Origin: Anoplolepis gracilipes
Taxonomy: Eukaryota > Arthropoda > Insecta > Hymenoptera > Formicidae
DNA length: 64,000 bases
NCBI RefSeq assembly: GCF_047496725.1
Contig: NC_132981.1
Span: 6,910,001 to 6,974,000 of the forward strand
Reading direction: 5' to 3'
In this document: positions 40,001 to 53,169 of the stretch, in pieces
Numbering within the stretch: position 1 is the stretch's first letter
How the letters are laid out: each line of letters opens with the position of its first letter
Program-made: the position numbers and the translations under genes
The notes under the pieces: generated by a model
What the model saw: only the letters and a program-made list of their open reading frames with translations
Database searches by the model: none
What the model was told of the DNA's origin: nothing

Positions 40001-42965
40001 AAATTTGTGTAAAACTGATTTTTATTTTTTTTAAGTGAGCGTATTCGGGTATCTTACAACAATACTTGAATCATGATGTAATAATTTAAGTTATTTTTAT
40101 GCTACACAAACTAATATGTGTCCTCGTAAAATAATATATTTTAATACCACAACGGCAAAGGGATATGTTTCTGTGGAATGCGACTATTTTATCTGCAAAA
40201 CCGGCTACTCTCTTGTTTGTCCTCGAAATAAATTTGATCGTATTTGGCGCTTTTCACGACCGCTCGTTTAAACGTTAATTTATGTCCACGTGCATTTCGT
40301 AAATTACTGATCGCGCACAGTGAGAGTCATTTAAAAATACAAGAACATACGAGAGAAAAGAGAACAATAATCGCATGTTCTTCCGTAGTTATCCAATCGA
40401 GCCGTTATTAATTAGTTCGCGGACATCGGACTTCCTTAATTAGTTCGTACCTTACTGACGGACGATCTTGCCGGGTTTCTTTCATCCTCTCTCGACACGA
40501 GAGAAAGTCAATTACGTCGATGACAAGTCGTAGACGCTTACCGAGGATTTAGTACGTCTCCAGAGATACTTGTATATAGTCAAGTCTCATTCCCTCGGGC
40601 TCCGCTTGTCAACTGCGTGTCTGAGACATACAGTACTAGGCTGACAATGCTTCCGACATTTCCGTCTGTTTTTTTGTTTCGCCATAAATCTCGGGATAGT
40701 TAACGTTATAAGAAAATTTACTCGCTTTTAATGAGATATATGATATTTATGTAATACTTGTATTAGAATAATTAAAATAATGATTGCGATAAGAAAATCG
40801 CTCATATTTTTTATTAATTCGACGAATGCGCGTACGCTTATTTCCGCGAGATTATTCGCGATATTTCTTTCATGCGTTATTTTTCAATGCTCGAGGCACG
40901 ATCCGATTTTCGGATCGAAAGAAGTTAGCTCAATGAACTTGTTAAATCGCGATCTGTCGGTGGTATTTCACCACGCCAATTACGGCTCGCCGCAATGTAA
41001 TGAGGCAGCAACCGGCAATTTGTTAGTGCGATTCCGCGGGATTCTCGTAATTTATCGTGCCGCGTATCGCGATCAAGAATCACGATTCTTGATCATCTTC
41101 CGCTTAAATCGTCAGATACGGCATACCTTTGAGACATCTTAACAAAGGGAAAACTAAATATTTTTAATGTAACATTAATATATACACAGCGCATGCTATT
41201 CATGTATTAATAGTCGCTAATATAGTCTATACATTCACTCTCAGTTTCATTTGCCACATTTGTTATAGAAGCGTTTCCCATTGAATTCAGAGAGGAAACG
41301 TTATACGATGACACGACAATCGGTCTTCCTTAAACATGCACGACGTACTTTACTTTCTAGCGACGAACCGCGAGCGCTTTCTGCATAATAGAACAATCAA
41401 GTCCGAGTGACGAAAGACACGCAGGCTACGTGTTTCGTACGGAATGTAAATCTTGAGTAATAATACAGTCTGCCCGACTGTTACTTTCGACAATGCTGCC
41501 ATACATCAGCAGATTTAAAAAAATAATTATTGATCGGGTGCATACTGGGCATTTTGCTTGTACAAGAATGCATTGTAAGACTGTCTTGTGCATCCTGTAA
41601 TCGCGTATTAATAATTCTATTTATTATGCTAATCAAAGTTGATATAGCAAATAATTTTTTTATTTATTAAGCACATGTACGTACATACATACATGCGCTA
41701 TAAAATTAAAAAGTATACTGTTTTATCAAAAGTATGACAAAATATATATGAATAAAAAAAGAAAATTTTTTGAATGAAAAGTGTATTACCATCTAAATAA
41801 TATTGTCCTTTCAAAGGAGCCTATGCATATTGCTATTTAACTATTTATTAAGCATCAATTTATCTGGCCTCATTTTTCAATGACATTTTATGTATCCTGC
41901 AACAATAGAGATGACACCAATGCGGGAATTCCGCTTCCTCGCGTACGGTATCGTCACACTCTCAACATTGTCCCAACGACACTATTTGCAACACAACCGG
42001 AGATGACGCTTTACTATCGCCTCGCGTGAAAAGAACATTGCGTGATTATTATAGACTAATGAGAATTGTGTGTGATAAACTTTGTGGCATATGGTGATTA
42101 TTTTATCGAGACTTCTAATTAATCAGAATTTATGTTTATTCATATTATATTTAAAAGAATATTATTTTGCAAAGAATAGAACGGTTGTCAAAGCATCATT
42201 CATGGTATAGAGTAACGTAATATTTAAAATAAGCATTTTGACATCGTCGATGCAATTAAAAACCATGTAGTAAAATGCGAGAGAGTGACTAGGCTGCAAT
42301 TTATGCGTAGCTAAATAATAGTATTAAAAAGAAGTTTCCTACACAAACAAGTGTTTTTATTTATATAAAATTAAGATAGTTACGTAATTAATATTCAATA
42401 ACTTTATGTGTTATATATGTACCATATATATATTTTTTCTAATAAATTTTATAATAAATTTCATTTTTGGTAATCATGTGCAATAAATGAATTATTTAAT
42501 GTATTTATAATTTAATTTAAAATTTACAAAAAAATAACAAAATCCGCGCTATATATCATGAAGTAAAACAGAGAAAAATTTGTAGCACAAACATTTCTCT
42601 CTTGCAATATTCATGAAAATACATGCTGAACGAATGGACGATACGCTGATATTGATAGAGGAACGAGATGTGTGTTCCACTATATACTACAGCTTGCAGT
42701 TTCTCATTTCGACATAGCCGCACACTACTTAGAAATTGTAATGAATACGCGAACGACATAATCAAATCGCAAATCAGGTTGGATTCCTATGGGCACTCCG
42801 CACGCCGACGAGGAAGTGATTACCATTAACTGAAGTGCGCTGCCCCTGTTGTTTCTTTTTTCGCCCTAGGTCACGAAGGGAAAAGACGCTATTACGTTCC
42901 GTAGAACGAGAGGAAAATTTTGTACTGACTGAATTGAAATCGGGTGCTTCCTGCTTTCCAACTTT
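34047..42965 (-). CDS. unrecognised acidic, probably secreted protein; spliced, 5' end not found
   Basis: The model is 42965-42824, 39554-39517 and 34964-34047 on the minus strand, 365 codons plus TGA. The terminal exon (305 codons) has a strong acceptor, TTCCTCTGTTGCAG, immediately before GATTCTATGG. The open frame continues about 40 codons into the intron but reaches a stop without an ATG, so the exon is not self-starting. The product begins with a basic region, then an acidic Ser/Thr/Glu-rich region with sequons NST, NNS, NDT and a later NDS. A Tyr/Arg/Gly-rich middle follows (GNFGVIRGGTYY, YNPYYHSRGR, PYRGGDFF), then a segment with DFFANFRDFADI and HLSVVYAN. It ends in a Glu-rich stretch, TTTEAPKKK and a basic KGKWKLMKIK tail. 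Almost no Cys is present. Sequons and low complexity suggest a secreted or extracellular-matrix protein. I do not recognise the family and assign no function. It is convergent with the ES1-like gene. The last exon is firm, the middle exon good, the first exon tentative. Confidence 0.68.
34965..39516 (-). other. large intron of the minus-strand gene
   Basis: This is the inferred 4.55-kb intron between the 38-nt exon and the terminal exon. It is AT-rich with no convincing nested gene. An AT-rich inverted repeat lies near 37340-37385, and I see nothing else notable. Confidence 0.5.
38643..38684. repeat. 24-nt tandem duplication
   Basis: ATTTGTTGTGATATTATG at 38643-38660 is repeated 24 nt later as ATTTGTTGTAATATTATG (38667-38684), with one mismatch across the 18 aligned bases. 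Confidence 0.8.
39517..39554 (-). other. 38-nt internal exon of the minus-strand secreted-protein gene
   Basis: On the minus strand TTCTTTGTTTCAG precedes ATGGAGCGCC and the segment ends ATGAG followed by GTAAGAAAA, so both splice signals are near consensus. Only two frames are open. In the one chosen it reads xGAPVPEDAVEHE, with two bases completing an upstream codon, and it ends exactly on a codon. That matches the terminal exon at 34964, which begins in phase 0 with Asp-Ser-Met, and the acidic composition agrees. The ATG at its first bases opens a different frame that does not fit the terminal exon. The intron to the terminal exon is about 4.55 kb. Confidence 0.65.
39555..42823 (-). other. 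inferred intron with a 24-nt palindrome and a small plus-strand open frame
   Basis: This is intronic if the 42.8-kb exon is real. A minus-strand consensus donor, TCG followed by GTAAGCG, lies near 40541, but no coding frame of the required phase leads into it. At 40780-41142 an ATG-initiated 120-codon plus-strand frame has a hydrophobic N-terminal third and contains a 24-nt near-perfect palindrome (41071-41094). I do not annotate it as a gene. Confidence 0.35.
41071..41094. repeat. 24-nt near-perfect palindrome
   Basis: GATCAAGAATC is followed by AC and then GATTCTTGATC, giving 11-bp perfect arms with a 2-nt spacer. Confidence 0.95.
42824..42965 (-). other. candidate upstream exon of the same gene
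   Basis: Minus-strand CCAATTTTTCAG precedes AAAGTTGGAA, and the segment ends GTTAATG before GTAATCAC. The frame starts in phase 0, encodes 47 residues (KVGKQEAPDFNSV... to ...QGQRTSVN) and ends with a single G. That G plus AT from the 38-nt exon makes Asp, keeping the frame into DGAPVPED. An alternative acceptor (GTGCTAG) would extend it to 42997, adding VPAAPSSPIFQ. The whole frame is open from about 43137 to 42774 but has no ATG, so a further 5' exon is required. The donor (GTAATC) is weaker than average. The phase match is the main argument. Confidence 0.45.
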
Positions 42966-42997
42966 CTGAAAAATTGGTGACGACGGTGCCGCTGGCA

Positions 42998-45900
42998 CTA
43001 GCACGTAACCAGATACACCATAAGATATGCAAGAGACGCATTCTCGTGAGTTTATCAACTTTCCGGATCTAACCGATAATCTAAACGTCCGAATAAAGTG
43101 TTTAATTAAAAATTCTTCTTTAATATTAAACGAAATATTTTAAATGCCGCTAATATATTTTTCTTTAAATATTTTATCAAATAATTACATAAAATAACAT
43201 ACATTTGTAAATACAATTCGATTATGTAACATATGAAATAAATAGTTTACACACACCATGTTGATAAATATTCAATAAATGCAAAATTCAAGATTATAAA
43301 AAGTGGTCGTCTCATCAATAATCGTTAATGAGACAAGCGCTTGGTTTTATATTGTCATAAATGTCTTGATGATTTCAACACAAGGATTATTCCAGATCTC
43401 CTTTCTCGTAACGTATCTAACGTATATCAAGAAACAACTTTGCCTAGTTAATCTATCTCACGAGTCTTGCTGCACCACATCTGCATCTTGACTCAACGTC
43501 ATTTACAATGCCGATAATTCAATGAACAGACTATATAAAGTTATATATTTTCATGATTATTCTATACTAAATACTGCGATCTTATGTATATCGTACTTAA
43601 ATAGTTCAATAATTTTTAGAGACTTTATAGTTTATATAATATTGTAATTCTATGTAATTTTTTTTCTCTAATTTAATCTTAGAAAAAAATCAAAATATAT
43701 ACTATAAATATAACACATAATACATTACATTTAATATTTGTTTACGATTTATATTAATAGGATTACTTTTTGTCACTTTATTATAATTATTACAGATTAA
43801 GAGTACGGCAATGAAACAAGTCTGAAAATGTAATTTCTTATTATCGTTTTATTGTAGAAAACTCAAATGACATAAATTGCATTGGGATGCAATTTATTAT
43901 TATTACAATTTCATTAATAAGTCGATAGTACTATGGGAATCTCGCAGTATAGAACGTGGGAGTTCAAAGTTGGCCACACCTATATCTTTGTTAAAAGACT
44001 GCAGAGAGAAGAAACCAGAAGGAAAAGAGATAGAGAAAAAAAAGATGCGACTCGTCTCTCGAAAATATTTCTTGAGAGTGAAAGCATCCGGCTCGCTATA
44101 TAATACACCATCCCAGCTCCAGCCTGCGTTGCACGTTACACGTAGTAGCGATAGCCTCGTAGAGAACGTGATGACTTTAAACTTTCGTTTAATTTATCGT
44201 AACGTTGGCAAGAATTCAATCACAAACTTTCTCCCGAAAGGAAGTCACGATGAGATTTGGTAAATTATCTATTGCAGTATTTTGTTTATAAATTCTTTTT
44301 TGTGTTATTTTTTATCTGACATCGAATGACAAAACAAGTTTTCGCCACGATACTTTTCGATGATATAAAAATACAATAGATAGCACAAGTGAGAGAAAAT
44401 ATTGTTAATAATTATTATATAGTTCAATGATGATGATATACATCATATACATAAATAATTAATTCTTTGTGGCTTCCTATTCTTGTTCGATTTTCTTTGA
44501 TTAAGATATATTCTCAGATGGGCTTGTGTAAAATTATTTGAACGATAAAAAAGTTTTCTTCCGAAAGATATCGAGATGCAATAGTGCCAGCGGTGAATTG
44601 AGTGCAAGACAATTTTGTAGAATGAGCATAATCAACGACCGTTATGCTGCGCTGTAATGTTCGATTGATAACGTTTGGACAATAGATCGGGCTTTATAGA
44701 TTGACGTTCTGCAACATTTTATAGAGACTGGATCAAATGTCTCTTTGCGATTTATCGATGACTAAGAATTTTGAAATTCGGCATTGTTTTAGAAAAGAAA
44801 AGAATCTCTGAAGCTTTTTCGTTTGCACGATCGAACGCAAAGATAGACTTAGGTATGCAAATCACGTGTGTAGAGCTACATGATATGACAGTATGCATAA
44901 TACGGGTCTCCATTCTCCTCGCGCCTCTCGTAAAGAATTAATCTCCTTTCACAATTGCATTATTGAAAGTAATACTATTATGAATCTGACGCTTTTGTTC
45001 TATCAATTTTGCTAACATTTACATATTAACATTTAACACGCGAAAACTTTTTTAATTTTATAAATATAACATTAACTTAAACGATTCTGCATTACGTCAG
45101 ATTACTACATTAGTTTAAAAAATGCATGATGTATTATCAAGAATAGTATATACTTTATTCGCATCTCGGCATGGGAAACAAATCGTGAAAGTTGCTGAGA
45201 AATCTAGGTTTGCAACTTGTGCTTTTATATATGTTGAGATTTATAAATTCCATGAGAATGTTACAAATAGTGAGGAACAAAGCGTAATGAATGGGATTAA
45301 TTAAGAATTAGTTGCGTTTTGCACAACTCTTTGATGTAAGAACTTAATTTCTAATTAAATTTCTAGTTAAACGTAATTATACAAATATTTTTTGAAGAAA
45401 ATTCAACAGACTATTCAATTCTCGATAAAATGCTAAAAATCAATTTTTAGTATTTCTACATATTAATTATAAAAAAACGAATATAAATAAATTATACAAC
45501 GTAATAAAAATATATTAAATAAAATTGCAATTTAATTAATTTAAATATATATAGAATGAAAATTGAATTAATCATCCAAATATATTCTTGTACATTTTAC
45601 AAAATTATAAATATTAGAAAAGAAAAGAGAGAAATGTATTTCTAAAATAATAGAATGATAATAAGAGTTAAAACAACATTTTCGGCTGTTTGAATATCAA
45701 CACACTTGCAACTAGTTAGATGAGATTGACCTTGACAGTACAGTCAACCTATTCAGTCAGTGTTTCAGCGACCACTGACTTAGGTCGATGCCACTTTCAC
45801 GATCAGAACTATATAATTATCTTGCTACGAGGGTTCCTGTGAAACTTGTTTTCAGAACTCGGATATGCAAGAAGTAGGACATCCCACCGCTTGATCGTAG

Positions 45901-48359
45901 AAATTATACATAAACTAGACTAAATAATTTTACAATAAATGTTAAAGCTCTTAGAACATAATCATAAAAAAAGAGAGAGACTACGCATACATATACGTAT
46001 TATACGTTATAATAAAATAAAAACAAAAAAATGAAGAACATAAAAATAAATCATTTAAGTTTCATTTTTATCAATATTATGTAATCTTGATTATTTGATT
46101 AAATCGAATCATACTATCACGTAATAAACATTTATTTCTAAATAGTACTGCTCCATATTTAGTTGGAAATCTTCGGGGAATATGTAATCAAATATTAAAT
46201 ATTAATTATTAAATGCAATTATTACATAAATGAAACAACTAAAAAAGTTCCCAATGTAAATAGTTAATCTTTAAGATTCTTCCAAGAGAGAAATTTAATA
46301 GTCGTTAACTTTCTCTATGTTTAAATTATATATAAGTGGCTTTTTTAGGCGACATTATTAATTGATATTTTATGTTTCTATATATATATATATATCAAAT
46401 AATATTAATCTCGGCATGTTATTACTTTCAAAGTAGAATTGATCATAGTTTGACATAATCAACTTCATTTTCACTTTTATATTTATGGATTCACTCTGAC
46501 AACCGATTTTATTTTCAAAATTTTTAGGCATATTATTAACGATAATAGATCGTCAATCTCAATGTAAATTTTCTATTGATTAGTTAAATATTATCAACTA
46601 CTAAAATTTATACATTTTAAAACTAATATAATTGGAAGGATTGATATTAGCGCAGGAATTCTCAACTTTCTCTATTTCTTCGTCGTGACGTACTTAATTT
46701 CCGGGCGTCACGAGGTGTATATTGAGACACGATGACGAGAATTCTCGATGTTTTCCGTAACACAGCTTTTCTTTCAGTACTGATAGATGAGTTAACAACG
46801 CAGTTTAGGACATAACTCTTTGGGAATCGTGATTCCCGTCGGGCACGATCGTTGTAAATCGTGGCGATTTTTTCGACGATTGTTGAAGAGGAAAGTGACT
46901 ACCGATTATCCCTCATTCATGCCAATTCTACGGTATAAGATTTGTATAATACTCAAATCATTCGATCTATTCCCCCTGCAGGTTCTTTTCTCGCGATCAG
47001 ACACGTTAATGCCTTTACGTAAATTGCAATGTTTCACTTAAGAACACAAAGTTTGCTTTCATAATCTCTAATCGCACTGTAGCTTCATATTATTATTTTT
47101 CTTTTTGGGCCTATCTCAAAGAACTTTCTCTATTGAAAAGGGTAGTCTTTCTTTGTCGATTTTATGTAGCTTTATTTTTATACAAAAATTTTTATGCAGG
47201 ATATATATATAGAGAGAAAGAGAGAGAAAGAGAATAGGACTATACAAGGCTTCATGAAAGGGACGTGCTGCGTTCTAAGACATTCCATCGTGGTTTCGAA
47301 ATAAACCGATAGTTCCTCACTGTCATTAGACCTTCATGTGATGCGTATCGATGGCAAGTATGAAAGTACATCGTGAAAAAACAAATGTCTAAGAAGGACA
47401 TAGCATCCTTGTTACCGTTTTCTTCCTGCATGTCTAACTACCGGTGGGATCTAGAGCGCCTCGATCATCAACACAAGGACACATTGATCATTAGATTCTG
47501 CGGTAACCAATTAGCTTTCCAAGACAAATGGTGGTGAGCTCCGACGTGTATTTCTATCTCTCCCGCTATGCTTCATTAATCAAAGTCATCCTGACAAAGA
47601 TGATGATTTTCGATAATATGTTTTTCTCTGTCATATTCAGTTGTCATCCTTAATGTTGTGCAATACTGTTGTGAGAGGAAAATCGATGAGTGCAAGTTTA
47701 CAGCTGTTAAATCAAATTTACGTTAATGAAAAGTCGGTAATGCGTTAAAATGGCTTTTCATCACGTCGTGATTTATGTATTCGTTGTAATTAGAATATCG
47801 TAGGTAATTGGAAACTTCTATGATCGGTAATATTCAGATTAAAATCTTCGAGTCTTCTATCATTTTCCAATATTAATTAAACCATATTAAAATTTGTACT
47901 TCATACAAGTATCTCAATAAATAAATAAATAAACCTTAAATATATACATATACATTTAAAAAATAAATTATTAAATTAACTTTTGTTGCAATTATAAAAT
48001 ATTATAAAAACACAATATGTATTAATAATAGGTACATACAAATTCTTTTTCCAGTAAACATAAGATTACAAAATTACAGACAATTTGCAAAAAAGTAAAA
48101 GATAGTTGAGTCATATAAGATTATTTCATGTCTACGATGTTTGACAGTGCAAAACGGATGCTACTTGAATAAGTTAGACGTTAAGTAGCGAAATAATTTA
48201 ATTATTATTCAAGGTGTTCGCTGGCTTTCTTGCATCAATCTATGCCAATACAGTAGATTAGCAAACACAGCGACGGTCTAAAGTGACACTGATTCCTGGA
48301 TTAGAAGTTCAATGGTCAACGCGCATTAAGGGGCATTGTCCGGAATTAATGCGCTCCAG
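42998..48359. other. AT-rich non-coding DNA
   Basis: Only short, mostly non-ATG open frames occur here, without recognisable domains. A short GA-rich run lies at 47210-47235 and a TAAA microsatellite at about 47917-47934. I see no splice-bounded exon of convincing quality. Confidence 0.5.
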
Positions 48360-49320
48360 TTCTGTAGAGTGAGACGCGAACGGAACTTACTAGGCATCCT
48401 ACATGATCGAAAGTCGACCGACAGATAATTAGTCATTTTCTTTATTGCGCTACACACAGAGGCGTAAATGTCAGCTGACCGATCTTGACTGAAATTACGC
48501 TCGAAAGCTTGGTAGGCAGAGCCGGTAAAAGTATCGACAGAAGGCTATTACAATGCTGCGCACAATCAAACGGCGCGATGTAACAAATTACGTTAGCCAT
48601 ACGTGCTCCGGTGGCAACTAAAACAAATTTTATTGAATGCCTTTCGCAATATCTGCATACCTCACATCCAAACGGCGTATCTTGGCGAATAAACGCCTTG
48701 GCTGCTACGGCATACTTTGCCGCGACAATCGTTTTATTTTTAGTGCGACGGGGTTCGGTCAAGAAAGTATCGCGCATTGTGCGCTTCGTTAACCCCTGTG
48801 TGGGTGTAGCCCGCAAATACATTTTACTCGCTGAAGTTGAATGATCCGCGAACGGAGCGTAGGTGGTAGTGCGTTGTCGCACATGGCTATCGCTTATGAT
48901 AGGCGGCCAAGTTGCTCGGGAATGTACCCGGCGCGTTTACGGCGCGTGAACGTTTCGCCTATCGATTGTGCGCGCAGGATAATAGGCGTAATATGCGTGC
49001 CAAGGCTCACGAGTCACGCATGATCCCGGGGTTCACGTGATCCGCGCGATAGCGATCCCCCACTTTACGTCATACACGTGCAGGGACTGACACGCAAGAG
49101 AGTGATGCACGCACGCACGCGTATCGGTCACCACTGAGGAGCATGTACTTTCACACGCGATCTTGCCATCTTCGGTGTCCTTGTCGATTTATCTGCGCGC
49201 GGTTAACGGATAATAAGCAGTAAATTTACGCCGTTCGCGTATCCCGATGCACTTTCGCGCGACCCGCGATACATCATTTTAGAGATAAATCCGCCGGCGC
49301 GGCGCGTTGTGCCGAAAAAT
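48360..49320. promoter_or_regulatory. CpG-rich promoter-like island
   Basis: This block of about 1 kb is clearly GC- and CpG-richer than the AT-rich DNA on both sides. It contains two CACGTG E-boxes (49034-49039 and 49075-49080) flanking a TTACGTCA CRE/bZIP-type site (49065-49072). On the minus strand a consensus donor (GTAAGTTCC) begins at 48390, so a 5' exon ending at 48391 is possible. That would make this a candidate promoter and first exon for the minus-strand gene at 34-43 kb. The 146-codon minus frame at 48442-48882 has no recognisable domain and I do not annotate it. Promoter function is inferred from composition and motifs only. Confidence 0.35.
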
Positions 49321-52300
49321 ATGTACATATTTTGGGATACGATTTCATTCCAAACGTGATTCACATCCTCGGTGGCAGAGCATTATTTATTTACATTCCA
49401 TAAAATTCAATTACTTACATTCAATATCTCAAATTCAGTGGTAAAATCCATTGTATCAAATATATAATTTTAGCGAAACGAAAAAAAACTTTAAAAAACA
49501 GTAACATGTTTTTTAAGAAAAATTTTTATAGAAAAACAACTAAATATGTAAATTCTTCATATGTAATAAATTTATATATTATTTTCCGCATAATTTATCA
49601 AGATACAATTGTTTAACGTATTAATAATTGCTGTTTCAAATATTCATTAGAATAATTATTAGAGGTAGATTATGTAATATATTGCATGTGCATACTTATG
49701 GGTATAAACAGGTAGCAGACTGCTATTTTAGCCTTTAGCCTTTAGATGCGTAAACTATGTTCTTTTTTGACAGATTTGGTTCTTGCGCTTATCAGCGCTT
49801 ATGGAAACACAAGTTAGACATTTATGGCAATTTATTACCAAGTTTTGCTTAACGCTTTACAAAAATAAGAATTTTTTGCATGGAAATTCGTGGTGAACAG
49901 TTTGTTACACATCAATCATTCTACTTGGTGAAACTGTTTCAGTAATATTTTCTCAGCAGGTCGCCACGTACTGTTTCGAGTAGCGCATAATGTACGCGGT
50001 TCAGATTTTACTGAGTGATATATATGTAAATTTGTAGTAAGCCGGTCGTCATTTTTACAACGCAGTCAGGCAACAATTTTGCGGAGAATAAAGCGTGTTA
50101 AGATTTTGTTCTGCTTTCGAATCTAACGTTATGACGTTGCTCTTTACTATATTGTCCATTCGCCCTGTCAGCGTAATTAATTATTTCTCGCAATTTGTCA
50201 GCAGAAATGATTAGAAAGCGCGTACAAATCAAAGCAATATTAGAATACAATCAATTATGGAACTACATAAAGAAATCTTTATCGATAGTTGCTAATTTAT
50301 ACTTTATTGCACTGCTATTAAAAGGCCATTATTTTCGTCACAGACGGCAAGAAATAAACAAAAGCGCTTTCACGCAAATTCGAAGCTTTTCGCACATGTA
50401 TAGAAAGCGGATGCAATCAATTGATTACATGACATAGGGTTATCTTACAATCGGCAACGAGTTGTAAGCGTGCGGGAGGATAAACGGGTTAACTCGGAGA
50501 TCCGGTGAAAGTGAACGAAAAATGATCTGGTTATCACAAGAAAGAGCTCTCTCGTGCACGCCACACTTTCTTTCGTGTTGACATCTGCATTACTCGAGCT
50601 ATAAAATGGTGATTGAAAAGATAGACTTTCTTTCTAATTAGCCAGTCGATAAAGAATCGCGATTCTAATCGATTTACATTAGCACGTTTGACAGAAATCC
50701 AGAAACCTCCCTATTTAATTTTTTTATTTATTAACACATTTTTCTTTGTTCCGATTTAGTGTTACGTTTTTATAATTCTGTTATGCTCTTCGACGCGTTT
50801 TCTATTCCGATTTTTTTTAGCTCGTTCTCACAATTCGGCACATCATTATAATAATTCTTGTGCAATAACTATTTGCGAGTCTACTAAAATAGTTAGATAT
50901 ATTTCATAAAATATGTCAACATGTCGAATTAATTGTTCAAAATTTTAATATCAATAGAAATGTAAAAGTTTTATTTATGATTTTATCTAACTTTTTGAGT
51001 TTGTCTTGGTATCAGATTGAATGCTAATATTGTAAACATACAAGCATAAAATAAAATTGCATCTAAAACATAATTATTTAATATTATTTAATAATTATTT
51101 AATAATTATTTCATAATTTGATGGTTAAATAATTATAGACCTTTCAAAAAGTTGAACTATTGTTCGCGGCCAAGGTACAGCAAGATATCGTAGTTCCTTC
51201 GATACGCGATTCTTGCCTCTTTTACTCCTTCAAAATAAGCTATTCTCGATATGCTATGCGCGTACATCCTTACTATTATGGAATCACTTTCACACAACAT
51301 TCAGAGAGAGAATCTCCAATCTCCGGTAATGCGTCGTCACGACATCTCTCTCGGCTATGACCAAAGAATATCTCGCAAAAACGCGTCGAGACGTGCCATC
51401 GCTTCCTGTTTAATGTAACTTTCTTGGTTCATTCCGCTATAGATTCTTACTGATCGTCTAATGACTTCCTTGAATCACTCTGCTTGAAGTAATCTCATTC
51501 GCCTAATGTTGCGTATTCCAGTGCATCAAATTCCACCAATGTAATAATAAATTAAGGATCAACGTAATTGATATCGAAAAAACATAGAAAGTAGAACAAG
51601 ACAGAATATATATAATACGTAAAAAAATCACAGATAGCTTAAATTTATAGCAGTTCTTGACCAATGTGATTTCAGTTACGATCCATCTCACACTGACACT
51701 GACATCGCCGTACCATCGAAAAACACATTTCTCATGTTTTCTTTTTTATGTCATGATGTAAATATCGCGGGCATACGGATGTGGGGTACGGATGAGTAAT
51801 CTCACAACTCGGCGAGTGAAAGATATTCCGGTCTGACTGGAGCACTGGAGAAAGTGGCCGATCTTCGTACAAAGGTTCACGTTGTTTCTCGAACTCATCC
51901 TATCGTTCATGAATCGTTATCGCCAATCAGACACGTGATCGACTGTTGGCTCGCCTACACACGATGATTTACGGTCGGGCGTTTAAGGATCGCGAGCACG
52001 ATGAATGAACGCGCTCTCACATCCATCGCTCTTTCGCTGGATAACAAATTGCCACTCGTTTGTCTAGGATAGCAAATTCTGGATCGTCGATCGCAAACTG
52101 GAATGCATCCTTGCTCTATAAAACGCCACGGGTCTCCATTTTTTTCGGCACCATGATAGGAGGTTAATATATCGTTAATACGAGGCAATTTGTCAAGAAA
52201 CGCGTTAAATCTCAACGGTTGTTCTTGATTGTCGAGATACGAGGAAGTGGAAGAGATTAGGATCGTTCTACTACATATCTCTAAGTAGTTGATAGCTTAG

Positions 52301-53119
52301 TTCAGTGTTTTCAAACGTCCACTACAGTTCCATAATCGGAAAATCAGTATTTCTTGTACACCAATCTGTTGTCTAATAATATCATTTTTGCCAGTGATTA
52401 TCTAATAATACTTTCAATTGCAATGAATAATGCCCATATAAAAAAAGATACATAACAACGTGATGCAAGAGTATGAGTTTGATCGTGTACTTCTGTTCGT
52501 ACTCTTACAACTTCTCGTATCAGCTTTCTCTCGTAATAATTAAATCTAAGGAGCCTCTCATCCTAATTTGCGAAACAAATTAAAATTTGCCACGCTTGCC
52601 AATCGCGCATTTGCTATGATTATGCTTTAAAGAATTAAAAAATTTTAATGTAAATTCGTTTAATTTTTCGATCACTATAATCATACTGATAATAAGACGA
52701 CAGATAAATATAATCAAGGTCTTCTGAAAAAAAGCTAACAATAAGATATATTAAAATAAAGTATTTACTCGTTTTGATGATAGACAATTTTGATGACAAT
52801 TTCCTAGTGACTGTATGGCAAGCTTTTTCTCTGTTACTGCAATAAATTATCGAGTCGCTATTACAAATTACGCGACCTTATATAGTCAAGCTGAAAAGTG
52901 TTTCATTCGCCATTTTCGTCAGCTGTTACATGAGTATAGGAAAACACGCGAATGTTATGCGGATGCTCGCGATAAAACACCCTAAAATCTCTGACAAAAC
53001 TAATAAGTATATTAGACAAGATTCAATAAAGTTCCGGCTCAAATTCTTTAACATTATTTTGTTATTTTATAAGTCAAATTTGACATACATATTATAAGTA
53101 CTTTAACATAAATCATTTA

Positions 53120-53123
<4 letters not shown>

Positions 53124-53167
<44 letters not shown>
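53124..53167. repeat. (TA)n microsatellite
   Basis: A perfect AT/TA run of about 22 units in AT-rich DNA. Confidence 0.95.

Positions 53168-53169
<2 letters not shown>

Noticed and set aside
48391..48436. ATG-initiated 15-codon segment ending at a strong minus-strand donor, as first coding exon of the secreted-protein gene
   Set aside because: It lacks the hydrophobic stretch expected of a signal peptide. It is kept only as a possible untranslated first exon.
49730..49748. TTTAGCC repeated two to three times, telomere-like
   Set aside because: It is too short and not the TTAGG repeat typical of Hymenoptera.
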